Source: Vibrio cortegadensis (GTDB lineage Bacteria > Pseudomonadota > Gammaproteobacteria > Enterobacterales > Vibrionaceae). Taken from it: DNA of 64,000 nt. Made by a program: the position numbers and the translations under genes. The stretch is taken from NCBI RefSeq assembly GCF_024347395.1, contig NZ_AP025472.1:2542001-2606000 (forward strand), read 5' to 3'. This document shows positions 33,879-43,900 of this stretch, piece by piece (position 1 is the stretch's first letter; the number at the start of each line of letters is the position of its first letter). The notes under the pieces were generated by a model. The model did not search any database and was not told the origin of the DNA. It saw only the letters and a list, made by a program, of their open reading frames with translations.

Positions 33879-34595
33879 ATGCAAACCCCGCAGATTCTTA
33901 TCGTTGAAGATGAGCAAGTAACTCGTAACACTCTTAAGAGCATTTTTGAAGCAGAAGGATATGCTGTTTTTGAGGCTAGTGATGGTGAAGAGATGCACCA
34001 AGTGTTATCTGACAATCAAATTAATTTGGTTATCATGGATATCAACTTACCTGGCAAAAACGGTCTATTACTCGCTCGTGAACTCCGTGAACAAGCAAAT
34101 GTAGCGTTAATGTTCTTAACGGGTCGTGATAACGAAGTCGACAAGATCCTTGGTCTTGAAATTGGTGCTGATGATTACATCACTAAACCATTCAACCCAC
34201 GTGAATTAACTATCCGTGCGCGTAACCTATTGAACCGCTCTATGAGTGCTAACACAGTTCAAGAAGAGAAACGTAGCGTAGAGAAGTATGAGTTCAACGG
34301 TTGGATCCTAGATATCAATAGCCGCTCTCTAGTAAGCCCTGACGGCGAAGGCTACAAACTGCCTCGTTCTGAATTCCGCGCATTGCTGCACTTCTGTGAG
34401 AACCCTGGAAAAATCCAAACTCGCGCAGACTTACTGAAGAAAATGACAGGCCGTGAGCTAAAACCACACGATCGTACTGTTGATGTAACGATCCGTCGTA
34501 TCCGTAAGCACTTCGAATCTATTTCAGGTACTCCTGAAATCATTGCAACGATTCACGGTGAAGGTTACCGTTTCTGTGGCGATCTAGAAGAATAG
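33879..34595 (+). CDS. arcA: Response regulator ArcA
   Basis: ArcA is the OmpR-type regulator that, when phosphorylated by ArcB under low oxygen, represses respiratory and TCA-cycle genes. The 238-residue protein (same as E. coli) has a receiver domain with the acidic pair in VEDEQ and Asp54 in VIMDINLPG. Lys is in YITKPFNP, followed by a winged-helix DNA-binding domain ending TIHGEGYRFCGDLEE. It has an FNR box upstream and a strong terminator downstream. arcB lies about 570 bases away in convergent orientation, separated by a lipoprotein gene; in E. coli the two arc genes are far apart. Confidence 0.98.
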   Translation: MQTPQILIVEDEQVTRNTLKSIFEAEGYAVFEASDGEEMHQVLSDNQINLVIMDINLPGKNGLLLARELREQANVALMFLTGRDNEVDKILGLEIGADDYITKPFNPRELTIRARNLLNRSMSANTVQEEKRSVEKYEFNGWILDINSRSLVSPDGEGYKLPRSEFRALLHFCENPGKIQTRADLLKKMTGRELKPHDRTVDVTIRRIRKHFESISGTPEIIATIHGEGYRFCGDLEE

Positions 34596-34617
34596 ATTTC
34601 ACTGAAAACAGAGTATC

Positions 34618-34653
34618 AAAAAAGGGATAATGCGAAAGCATCATCCCTTTTTT
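34618..34653 (+). terminator. arcA: Terminator of arcA
   Basis: AAAAAAGGGAT pairs with ATCCCTTTTTT, with an inner TGC-gaaa-GCA helix, followed by a T-run. It lies 22 bases after the stop. Confidence 0.9.
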
Positions 34654-34678
34654 AGATCTGAGCCCTTAAAACGTAAGG

Positions 34679-34724
34679 CTTAGGTTTTAGGTTTTAGATC
34701 TTAAGCTTAGAGCTTAGGTCTTAG
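34679..34724. repeat. Imperfect 7-bp tandem repeat, consensus YTTAGRY
   Basis: About six and a half units follow one another with a 7-base period: CTTAGGT, TTTAGGT, TTTAGAT, CTTAAGC, TTAGAGC, TTAGGTC, TTAG. The last unit includes the stop codon of the lipoprotein gene. It sits in the convergent gap between arcA and that gene. Confidence 0.8.
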
Positions 34725-35161
34725 TAAATAGCGTCAATATTGACACCTTTCTCGACTAACCACTCCACCTTGTCTTCGTTTTTCGTTTCTACGGCGATAT
34801 CAATCGGCAGGTTTGGAAGTACATCTAATTGCCACTGAAAAGCGATTTCCCACGAGTTTTCACTGTGAGTTCTCACTTCTATCGCATCTCCATCTAAAAG
34901 CCATAGGTTCTCTCCTTGGCGTAAGGTCACGCTGTTCAACTCAAGTGTCGCAGGTAAGCTAGTATCAGATTTTAAATAGATAGAACCATTTAATGTCTGC
35001 TCTTGTGCCTCCCCAATCTGTGGCATCTTATTGACCCACAAATTGCTGCTTAATTTAACTTCCGACTGAGCAACTAACATCTGACTATCTTGCTGCCAAT
35101 CAACTTGTGCTGTTGAACAACCTGCTAATACAAGCATGCATGCGAGTGTTAATTTTTTCAT
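34721..35161 (-). CDS. Small lipoprotein downstream of arcB
   Basis: The 146-residue product begins MKKLTLACMLVLAGCSTAQV, a clear lipoprotein signal (LAGC, cysteine 15, next residue Ser, so outer-membrane sorting is expected). The mature part is rich in beta-type strands (ATLELNSVTLRQGENLWLLD, WEIAFQWQLD) and has no motif I recognise. Its start lies four bases after the arcB stop, so it is probably co-transcribed and translationally coupled with arcB. Whether it has any link with Arc signalling is unknown. The C-terminus ends at the 7-bp repeat. Confidence 0.85.
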   Translation of the reverse strand: MKKLTLACMLVLAGCSTAQVDWQQDSQMLVAQSEVKLSSNLWVNKMPQIGEAQEQTLNGSIYLKSDTSLPATLELNSVTLRQGENLWLLDGDAIEVRTHSENSWEIAFQWQLDVLPNLPIDIAVETKNEDKVEWLVEKGVNIDAIY

Positions 35162-35165
35162 AACG

Positions 35166-37532
35166 TTACCTTTGGTTTAGCCAATCTTTTAATACTTGAA
35201 TATCATGCTGATACTCATTCTTTATTTCTTCTACCCAATCAGAGATATTTTCCCACCATGCTGGAGCATCCGGTGTTTGAGCTTTTTGAGCAACACTTTG
35301 GATATGCTTTAGTCCAATCGAGCCAGCCGCACCTTTGATTTTATGAGCTTCCGATACAATACTCGGTTTATCTTTAGCTATCATATTTGAATCGAGAATC
35401 TCTAAATAGCTGGGCATCATATCTTCAAACATAGCAATACTATCAAACACAGGCTTCGTGCCAACAATATCGATATACGATTCCAACATGGTCAGATCCA
35501 GCAGTCTAATTTCAATTTCTGTTGGTTCACGCGCCTTGGTTTGTTCTAGCACGGGTGGATGAACCTCTGGTTTTGACTCTGTTGATTCAACCGCTTGTTC
35601 TATTTCAATAAGCTCTGTAATAGCATCTTGAATGGCCTTCACAGTTAAAGGCTTGCTGATCGCTTCATCCATGCCATTTTCAAAATACTCACGCTTATCT
35701 TTTATCACATTAGCAGTCAGAGCAACCAGCGGTGGTAATTGAGGGTAATGCTCTCGATAATATTTCGCGACATCAAAACCTGTCATATCCGGTAATTGAA
35801 TATCCAGTAAGGCCAAGTCGTAAGCATCAGGTTGGAAATTAGCAATGGCCTCTTCACCTGTCATCGCGACAGTAACTTGGTGCCCTAAGTTTTCCAGCAA
35901 CGAACGCGCCACGGTGACATTCAATTCAATGTCTTCAACCATAAAAATATTAAGACTTTGTTGAGCTCGTGGTTGCTTGCGAATAGGAGTACCTTCTTGA
36001 ACCAAAGGAACTCGGATATTGACGGTAAATGTACTACCAAACCCTTCCTCACTTGTCAGGGTTATGTCTCCATCCATTAAATTAATCAGTTGTCTTGAAA
36101 CCGCTAAACCAATCCCTGTTCCCACCGCATGTAAATTGTCTTTTCCTGATTTAACTTGGTAGTACATGGCAAAGATTTTATCAATTTCATGCTCCGGTAT
36201 CCCAATACCACTATCTTCCACTTCCATGGTGATATCGGCAAATTCGTCACCAATATCAGCACTGACGTTCATGACGACACCACCTTCTTTGGTGAATTTC
36301 ATCGCATTACTAATCAGGTTCCACAGTACTTGGCGTAAACGCGTGGCATCTACTTTTATTGCGGTGGGTAGGTCACTCAATCTTTCAAGATCAAACCTTA
36401 AGCCTTTCTGCTCAGCCATGAGAGCGGAAATACTCTCCATTTCTGACACAAAATCATCAAAATTCAGCGGCACGGGTAAAAGCTCAAGTTTACGACGATC
36501 AAATTTATCCATATCGATAATATCATTGAAGATATGGCCTAAAGTGACCGCACTCACTTTGATGGTTTGCATATGCTTACGTTGCTCGTCAGTCAGTTGA
36601 GTTTCTAACAACATCCGACTTAAACCAACGATACCATTTAACGGTGTTCTGAGTTCATGACTAATAGTGGAAATAAAAGTGGTTTTGTCACGGCTCGCTT
36701 TTTCAAGCGTCTCTTGGTATTCCTTACGCTCTGTAATGTCTCGACCAAAGCCAACCAAGCCAAGGTGACGTCCATCTTTGTTATAAAATGGCACTTTACG
36801 AAGTTCAAAGTAGCTCTTATGCCCATCAGGATACTCTAGCCACTGCTCATAAGTCAGAGCTTGATTATCACTAAAGACTTTCTCATCTGTCTCTACCACT
36901 TGTTGCGCGATCTCTTTGCTGTAGACATCCCATGGGGTCAGCCCCACCAGTTGCTGCTCTTTTTTACCCGTCAACTCTTCAACTGCACGGTTACAGCCAG
37001 AAAATACCCCATCGGCATTACGGTAGTAGATCAGGTCAGGGGAAGCATCGATAAATGAGCGCAGTAGCGCCGTTCTTTCTGCAAGTTCAACTTGAGTCCG
37101 CTCTCTTTGATACACTTCATTCTCAAGATCTTTAATTGCTTCTTCTCGAGCTTCTTCCGCTTTCTCTCGCTCCTCAATCTGCTGATTAAGTTTTGCAATA
37201 TTTTGTTGTAAACGCAGATTAAGCTCTTGATCGCGAGAACGCATATCTTTTAATTTAGAGACGAGTTTAGAGAGACGTTGACGAGACTCTTCGAGCTGAT
37301 CAACCACAACTGAAAGGAAATAGACGGCCCACGGAGTAATCAGCAAACCAAAGAAGACAGAGCGAACGATATCAATATCGCCAACGCCACCTTTCAACGC
37401 TAAGGTAATACCAACTTGGACAACAACGGCTAAAGCGACAAGCGCGAGGGCTAATAAGATAGAAAATCGGAGAATGCCCAATTTAACCAACAGGTCAACG
37501 TAGTATTGGGCGAGGTTTTTCATGGGTTTCAT
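35166..37532 (-). CDS. arcB: Hybrid sensor kinase ArcB, single redox cysteine
   Basis: ArcB senses quinone redox state and phosphorylates ArcA. I start at the ATG at 37532 (GGAG six bases upstream), giving 788 residues starting MKPMKNLAQYYVDLLVKLGI; the frame runs on to 37604 without support. Two membrane helices lie at about 21-50 and 57-78. A coiled-coil linker and a PAS domain (about 155-270) follow. The kinase has His292 (STISHELRTPLNG) and ATPase boxes, the receiver has Asp577 (LALLDIQLPDMTG), and the HPt domain has His730 (SEAHKIKGAAGSIG). Cys180 is present (FSGCNRA), but the position of E. coli Cys241 is Tyr (GHKSYFELRK). No other cysteine exists in the protein. Confidence 0.96.
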   Translation of the reverse strand: MKPMKNLAQYYVDLLVKLGILRFSILLALALVALAVVVQVGITLALKGGVGDIDIVRSVFFGLLITPWAVYFLSVVVDQLEESRQRLSKLVSKLKDMRSRDQELNLRLQQNIAKLNQQIEEREKAEEAREEAIKDLENEVYQRERTQVELAERTALLRSFIDASPDLIYYRNADGVFSGCNRAVEELTGKKEQQLVGLTPWDVYSKEIAQQVVETDEKVFSDNQALTYEQWLEYPDGHKSYFELRKVPFYNKDGRHLGLVGFGRDITERKEYQETLEKASRDKTTFISTISHELRTPLNGIVGLSRMLLETQLTDEQRKHMQTIKVSAVTLGHIFNDIIDMDKFDRRKLELLPVPLNFDDFVSEMESISALMAEQKGLRFDLERLSDLPTAIKVDATRLRQVLWNLISNAMKFTKEGGVVMNVSADIGDEFADITMEVEDSGIGIPEHEIDKIFAMYYQVKSGKDNLHAVGTGIGLAVSRQLINLMDGDITLTSEEGFGSTFTVNIRVPLVQEGTPIRKQPRAQQSLNIFMVEDIELNVTVARSLLENLGHQVTVAMTGEEAIANFQPDAYDLALLDIQLPDMTGFDVAKYYREHYPQLPPLVALTANVIKDKREYFENGMDEAISKPLTVKAIQDAITELIEIEQAVESTESKPEVHPPVLEQTKAREPTEIEIRLLDLTMLESYIDIVGTKPVFDSIAMFEDMMPSYLEILDSNMIAKDKPSIVSEAHKIKGAAGSIGLKHIQSVAQKAQTPDAPAWWENISDWVEEIKNEYQHDIQVLKDWLNQR

Positions 37533-37639
37533 CAACGGCTCCATGCGATAAGACTCAGAACATTCTAACCTGTTTAAACTCAACAGGTAAGCTAAGCCCA
37601 TCACATGGAATGGTATAACTGTAAATCAAATGAACGTTA

Positions 37640-39394
37640 TCACTGCTCGTCACTGCCTGCAGAATAGATACACGTTTGATTCCGGCCTTGAGCTTTCGCT
37701 TGATATAACGCTTTGTCAGCATTCGCAACCGCAACTTCTGCAAGTTCATTAAACTTAGGAACACACGAAATCAAGCCAATACTGATGGTAATATGGTCGG
37801 AGATCAGTGAGTCATCATGTTCGAGTTGTAAGCTTTCGATCTGGGCATGTATCCGTTGCGCGACTAACTTCGCTCCTTCAAGCGTCGTATTTGGCAGAAT
37901 GAAAGCAAACTCTTCACCGCCATATCTTGCAACACAATCGGATGAGCGATTCAAAATTTGCTTAAAGACATTCGCCACTTGCACTAATGCATCATCGCCC
38001 TTTTGATGCCCATAAAGATCGTTGTATCCTTTAAAGTAATCAATATCACAAAGCATGATAGAAATCGGTAATCTTTCTCGGGAGTGATGGGGCCATAATG
38101 TGCTTAGTTGTTCATCAAAACGGCGACGGTTAGGCACTTGAGTCAAGCTATCAATAAAACTTAAACGTTCGAGCTCTAAGTTAGCTTTTTCCAGTTTCTG
38201 TTCAGCAAGATAGCGTTCTGAAATATCACGAGCCATAACTAGCACACCATTAGTACCTGATGCAGGATCCCAAAATGGCGACTTAACCACGTCATACCAA
38301 GTAAACTCCCCTCTGCTAGATCGAACTTTATCAATGTACCTGAGTGATTTATCTTCGTGTAAAACTTGCCTATCCGTTTCAGATAATCGGCTATACATTG
38401 AATCAGGAATGACATCTTGTAATCGTTTACCGATAAGATCGTCGACATGATTTATCCCCAATGCGTGAACAAATGGTTCATTACACGCTTGATAAATCAT
38501 ATTCTCATTGAAGATACCGATTGAGTCAGGGCTAGACTCTAAGATGTTTTGCAGAATGGTATCACGCTGTGCCAACGCGACTTCAGTATCTTTACGCCGT
38601 TCCATTTCGTCACGTAAATTCTGCTGAATATTGTGCCATTCCGTTACATCATGGCTGATGCAAAGAGTACCTAAGGGTTTCCCTTCTTCAGACATCAATA
38701 CACTTTGGTTAGTTTCAAGCAAACAACTGCGGCCTTCAGGTGAAATAGTCCACCTTTTAGAACTGGTGCGATTTCTTACGCCTTCTTCAATCTTAACATC
38801 GCCTTCATCAAGTCGATTCAGCCAAAAAGAGTCGAATGCACGGTTAGTGGCTAATAATTTATCGTCACTATCTTTAATATAGATAAGCTCACTCAACGAA
38901 TTGAGTGCCGTTTTGGCCACGCTTAATTTTGCTAGCTCTTGCTTATGCTCTTCGTTGGTGGCTTCACGTTCAATTACATAAATTAACCACACGCTTTCTC
39001 CTTGGTAAGCCACTTTTCGACCTGAAAAGCTGATCTTTACCGATTCATCACTGGATACTGGCCATGATCTATTTAATCCTCTAAATTTTTTTTCGGTTAA
39101 ACCATCAAAAAACGAGAGGAAATAATCGGAAGGAATTGATTCTGGCATCAGGTGCATATTACCGACTAAGCGAATGCCTAGTAATTGCATAGAGTGTTGA
39201 TTAGTAAGTAGTAATTCACCTGTCTTTTCACTGACAAGCATAAGCGCAAGAGGAGAGCCTTGGATCAATATGCTCAATTGGCGCTGGTAATGGTTATAAG
39301 TAAACCATATGCTAAAAATGCATATTATAATGACGAGAATGACAGCGCCGTATCCAAAGGCTGGCTGCCATAACCAGTGCCACAATTGATCCAT
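37640..39394 (-). CDS. Membrane-anchored PAS-PAS-PAS-GGDEF diguanylate cyclase
   Basis: The 584-residue protein should make c-di-GMP from two GTP. One membrane helix lies at residues 15-33 (AVILVIIICIFSIWF). About three PAS-type sensor modules follow (45-150, 165-255, 280-395). The GGDEF domain (about 405-580) has the active GGEEF at 492-496 in RYGGEEFAFILPN, and DxxF metal/substrate residues in MLCDIDYFKGYND. The product-inhibition site RxxD is present as RSSD at 483-486, five residues before GGEEF, so feedback inhibition is expected. There is no EAL domain. It lies 107 bases upstream of arcB on the same strand, which suggests, but does not prove, co-expression with Arc sensing. Confidence 0.93.
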   Translation of the reverse strand: MDQLWHWLWQPAFGYGAVILVIIICIFSIWFTYNHYQRQLSILIQGSPLALMLVSEKTGELLLTNQHSMQLLGIRLVGNMHLMPESIPSDYFLSFFDGLTEKKFRGLNRSWPVSSDESVKISFSGRKVAYQGESVWLIYVIEREATNEEHKQELAKLSVAKTALNSLSELIYIKDSDDKLLATNRAFDSFWLNRLDEGDVKIEEGVRNRTSSKRWTISPEGRSCLLETNQSVLMSEEGKPLGTLCISHDVTEWHNIQQNLRDEMERRKDTEVALAQRDTILQNILESSPDSIGIFNENMIYQACNEPFVHALGINHVDDLIGKRLQDVIPDSMYSRLSETDRQVLHEDKSLRYIDKVRSSRGEFTWYDVVKSPFWDPASGTNGVLVMARDISERYLAEQKLEKANLELERLSFIDSLTQVPNRRRFDEQLSTLWPHHSRERLPISIMLCDIDYFKGYNDLYGHQKGDDALVQVANVFKQILNRSSDCVARYGGEEFAFILPNTTLEGAKLVAQRIHAQIESLQLEHDDSLISDHITISIGLISCVPKFNELAEVAVANADKALYQAKAQGRNQTCIYSAGSDEQ

Positions 39395-39473
39395 TAAATA
39401 ACGTATCCATATATTATTTCTTAACTATTAAACAATATATCAGCTTATACGTCAGTTATCTTTATTTCGTCAG

Positions 39474-40421
39474 CTATTTTGTCGAAAGTAACTGTGGCTT
39501 GGTATAGACAAAAGCCTCTTCAGTTAAGCTTCCTTGAGCTCCCTGTCGATTTAGACTTCGACCAATTTCAGTCATCGCTAACCAACGGTTTTCACACCAT
39601 AATGGAGAAAGCAGTGTTGGTCGGCGAGCCGCAGAAGAGACTCGATGAAATACAATATCAGCAGGCGTCATGCGGATCATATGACTGGCGATATCCACAT
39701 ACTCTTCTAACTCAGGCGCTTCCAATCGCCCCGCTTTCCATGCTTTAGCCATCGTGCTTCCTTCCACAATATGCAAACCATGCAACTTAATACCATCAGT
39801 GCCCACTTCGAGTACTTTTTCCAACGTTTCAATGTTGTCTTTTTTGGTTTCTTTAGGAAGGCCTACAATCAAATGAGTGCAAATCTTAATGCCTAATGCG
39901 CGAGCTCGTTTGGTTATTTCTGCATAACATTCAAAGTCATGGCCTCGGTTAATTCTTTTCAACGTATCGTTGTTTGCTGTTTGTAAACCAAGCTCTAGCC
40001 AAATTTCATAACCTTGATTGACGTATTCAGAGAGCAAATCTAGTACCGCATCAGGTACACAATCAGGCCGGGTGCCTACGCATAGACCAACAATATCCGC
40101 TGCTTTTAATGCTTCTTCGTACATATTTCTTAATACTTGCACTTCCGCGTAAGTGCTCGTGTAGGCTTGGAAATACGCGAGGTATTTTTTTGCACGGTGA
40201 ATTTCACCCGCACGATCTTGCAGTTGATCAACAATGCTTTTTACTTGAGTCTGTTCGTCAGAAAAAGAGGCCACATTACAAAATGTACACCCTCCTTTAC
40301 CAATCGTCCCATCTCGATTAGGGCAGCTAAAACCGCCGTGCAACGTCAATTTATGTACTTTCTCACCATATCGACGCTGAAGATCTTGACCCAAAGTGTT
40401 TACTAATTCATGTAATTGCAT
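39474..40421 (-). CDS. yhcC: Radical SAM protein YhcC (TIGR01212 family)
   Basis: This 315-residue radical SAM protein has an unusual cluster motif, C-x11-C-x2-C: Cys33, Cys45 and Cys48 in GGFSCPNRDGTIGKGGCTFC. That spacing is characteristic of the YhcC family, which is related to the Elp3-type radical SAM enzymes. Other landmarks are VGLCVGTRPDCVPD near residue 114, WLELGLQTANNDTL near 140 and HLIVGLPKETK near 180. The biochemical function is not established as far as I know. In E. coli yhcC also lies next to gltB and arcB, so this neighbourhood is conserved. Confidence 0.92.
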   Translation of the reverse strand: MQLHELVNTLGQDLQRRYGEKVHKLTLHGGFSCPNRDGTIGKGGCTFCNVASFSDEQTQVKSIVDQLQDRAGEIHRAKKYLAYFQAYTSTYAEVQVLRNMYEEALKAADIVGLCVGTRPDCVPDAVLDLLSEYVNQGYEIWLELGLQTANNDTLKRINRGHDFECYAEITKRARALGIKICTHLIVGLPKETKKDNIETLEKVLEVGTDGIKLHGLHIVEGSTMAKAWKAGRLEAPELEEYVDIASHMIRMTPADIVFHRVSSAARRPTLLSPLWCENRWLAMTEIGRSLNRQGAQGSLTEEAFVYTKPQLLSTK

Positions 40422-40952
40422 ATTTAAACTCGTTGAACAAATAAGAATGAATCTCAGTTTGATTCATGAAAGTAAATTACATCCCTGCAAAATAAATCCG
40501 GCGATACTAGCAACAGGTATTTAAATTCAACCTAACAAATATCAATAAACATGCATTAAATAAGCGTTATTTACTTAATGTTGCACAAATGTTACTCGAT
40601 ATATTCATTTTCGCGCGAAAAAAATGGTCTACAGAGGGCAACTTTCGTTGGAGTTTAATAAAACAAAATTGTAGGATACTTACACTTATTCGCATTTTTT
40701 GTGACTTTTATTACACGTGCATATGCGGATAAGTCGGTGATATTTAGCTCCCACCTATATAAACCACTAGTTTGTGGCTTCAATTAAACGGATATCACTA
40801 AGGATTGTTTTTTTCGCAAAATTTTTCCTGCGAAAGACAGAAAGGACTCAAGCTAGCCACACACATAGGCTGGTTTAGATTCATAAATATAAAAGGACAA
40901 GGTTCACTCGCTTAGGCAAAGTGCGCCTAGATTAAACTGGAAGGATGTATCT
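40422..40952. other. yhcC/gltB divergent region
   Basis: These 531 bases carry the promoters of yhcC and the first glutamate synthase operon. The distal half is AT-rich. The final 140 bases before gltB hold three hairpins (listed separately). No ORF or recognised riboswitch core is seen. Confidence 0.55.
40812..40930 (+). promoter_or_regulatory. Structured leader before the first gltB
   Basis: Three stem-loops lie in series. TTTCGCA/TGCGAAA spans 40812-40835 with a 10-base loop. CTAGCC/GGCTGG spans 40853-40873 with a 9-base loop. C(T)TAGGC/GCCTAG spans 40911-40930 with one bulge. The third ends eight bases before the GGAAGG ribosome binding site, so it could affect translation. I do not recognise a known riboswitch class. 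Confidence 0.45.
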
Positions 40953-43900
40953 ATGGTAGATCAAGAGCAGAACTCACAGGGTCTGTATACTCCTGAACTG
41001 GAGCATGACGCTTGTGGTATCGGTTTTGTTGCGCATCTAAAGAATCGCAAATCTCATGATGTAGTAACTCAAGCACTCGATATGCTTGCACGTATGGAAC
41101 ACCGTGGCGGTCAAGGCTGCGATCCGTGTTCTGGAGATGGTGCAGGTATCCTGCTACAAAAGCCTCACGAATTCTTACTAGAAGAAGCCGTAAAGCTTGG
41201 GATTAAGCTACCATCTTTTGAAAAATATGGTGTTGGTGTTGTACTTTTCCCTAAAGATGAACATAAGCGTGCGCAGTGTCGTGACATTTTAGAACGCAAT
41301 GCACAACGCCTTGAGTTAGAAGTTATCGGTTACCGTGAACTTCCAACTGACAATTCAATGATTGGTGCAGATCCATTAAGCACTGAACCTCAATTTGAGC
41401 ACGTGTTTATTTCTGGCGGACCGGGGAGCACTCCAGAAGAGCTTGAACGTAAACTGTATGTTCTACGTAACTACACCGTTCGTGTATGCCTAGAAAGCGT
41501 GTCAAATATTGGGGATGACTTCTACATCAATTCGATGTCTTACAAGACGGTGGTGTACAAAGGTCAGCTAACGACTGAGCAAGTGCCTCAATATTTCTTA
41601 GATCTTCAAAACCCAACGATGGTGAGTGCCCTAGCGCTTGTTCACTCTCGTTTCTCTACCAATACATTCCCACGCTGGCGTTTAGCTCAGCCTTTCCGTT
41701 ACATCGCGCATAACGGCGAAATCAATACGGTTCGTGGTAACTTGAACTGGATGAAAGCGCGTGAAGCGATCATTGAATCTGATCTTTTCACCAAAGCCGA
41801 AATCGACATGCTTCTTCCTATTTGTCAGGAAGGCAGCTCGGATTCATCTAACTTCGATATGGCACTAGAGCTTCTGGTTCTTTCTGGTCGCAGCCTGCCA
41901 CATGCCTTGATGATGATGATCCCGGAAGCGTGGCAAGAAAATAAAAATATGGATCCAACTCGTCGTGCGTTCTACCAGTACCATGCGAACGTAATGGAAC
42001 CATGGGATGGCCCGGCATCTGTCTGTTTCACCGATGGTGTTCAAGTTGGTGCCACACTAGACCGTAATGGCCTACGTCCTTCTCGCTACACAGTAACCAA
42101 AGATGACTTCCTAGTGATGGCGTCTGAATCTGGTGTGGTAGAAATTGAGCCGGAAAACGTTGAGTTCCGTGGTCGTCTTCAGCCAGGGCGTATCTTCGTT
42201 GCAGATCTAGAACAAGGTCGCATCATTTCTGATGAAGAAGTGAAAGATGGCATTGCCAACGCGCAACCATACGAGAAATGGGTTGAAGATAATCTTCTGA
42301 ACCTCAAAAAACTGCCTGATGCAGAAAACGAATTCAGCCAACCGACACCAGAAAAGCTACTACACAAACAGCAAGCGTTCGGTGTAAGTTCAGAAGAAGT
42401 AAATGAAATCATCGTGCCGATGGCGAAAGATGGCAAAGAGCCTCTTTCTGCAATGGGCGCTGACTGGCCACTAGCGATCCTTTCGCACCAGTCTCAACAT
42501 CTATCCAACTACTTTAAACAGTTGTTTGCTCAGGTAACTAACCCGCCGATCGACCCGATCCGTGAGCGTATGGTGATGTCTCTGAATACTTACTTAGGTA
42601 AAGATCAGAACCTACTTGCTGAGTCACCAGAACACTGTCAGAAAGTTGAACTTGAGTCTCCTGTTCTTTCTAACTCAGAGTTAGAGAAACTGCGTGCAAT
42701 CGATAACGAGCACCTACAAGCGAAGACGCTAGACATCGTATTCCAAGCCAGTGAAGACGAAGGTAAGCTAGAGCGCGCACTTAAGCGTATCTGCCAATAC
42801 GCAGAAGATGCGGTTATTGACGGTTACTCTATTATCCTTCTGACTGACCGTGCAGTGAACTCGAACCATGCAGCGATTCCAGCAATGCTTGCGGTTGGCG
42901 CGGTTCACCACCATCTGATCCGTAAAGGTCTACGAGCTAAGTGTGACATTGTGGTTGAAACGGGTGATGCTCGTGAAACACACCACTTTGCAACGCTAAT
43001 CGGCTACGGCGCAAATGCCGTCAATCCATACTTAGTTATCGAAACTATGGTGGATCTACAGCGCACTAAGAAGCTCGATCCACAAACCAACATCAAAGAT
43101 CTATTCGAAAACTACCGTAACTCTATCAACGGCGGTCTACTGAAGATCTTCTCGAAGATGGGTATCTCAACGTTGCAGTCTTACCACGGTGCTCAAATAT
43201 TTGAAGCATTAGGCGTAAGTAAGTCGGTGGTCGATAAATACTTCACTGGTACTGTTTCACGTATTCAAGGTCTAACTATTGATGACATCGCTAAAGAAGT
43301 GATGGTGCGTCATCGCATTGGCTATCCAACACGTGAAATCCCAGTACAGATTCTTGATGTGGGTGGTGTTTATCAGTGGAAACAACGTGGTGAAAAACAC
43401 CTGTTTAACCCTGAAACGATTTCGCTACTGCAAGAATCAACACGTAACAAAGACTACGGTCAGTTCAAGAAGTACGCGAAAGCCGTTGATGACCAAGGCG
43501 ATCATGCGGCAACACTGCGCAGCCAATTAGACTTTGTTAAGAACCCAGCAGGCTCTATTCCACTTGAAGAAGTTGAACCGATTGAAAAAATCCTTAAGCG
43601 TTTTGCGACAGGTGCAATGTCATTTGGCTCTATCTCTCATGAAGCACACTCAACACTCGCCGTTGCGATGAACCGCATTGGCGCGAAATCGAACTCTGGC
43701 GAAGGTGGCGAAGACCCAACCCGTTTCGAGCGCAAAGAGAACGGTGACTGGGAACGTTCAGCCATCAAACAAGTTGCTTCAGGTCGTTTTGGTGTGACCT
43801 CTTACTACCTATCTAATGCAGATGAGCTACAGATTAAGATGGCTCAAGGCGCAAAACCAGGTGAAGGTGGTCAATTGCCAGGTGACAAGGTTGATGACTG

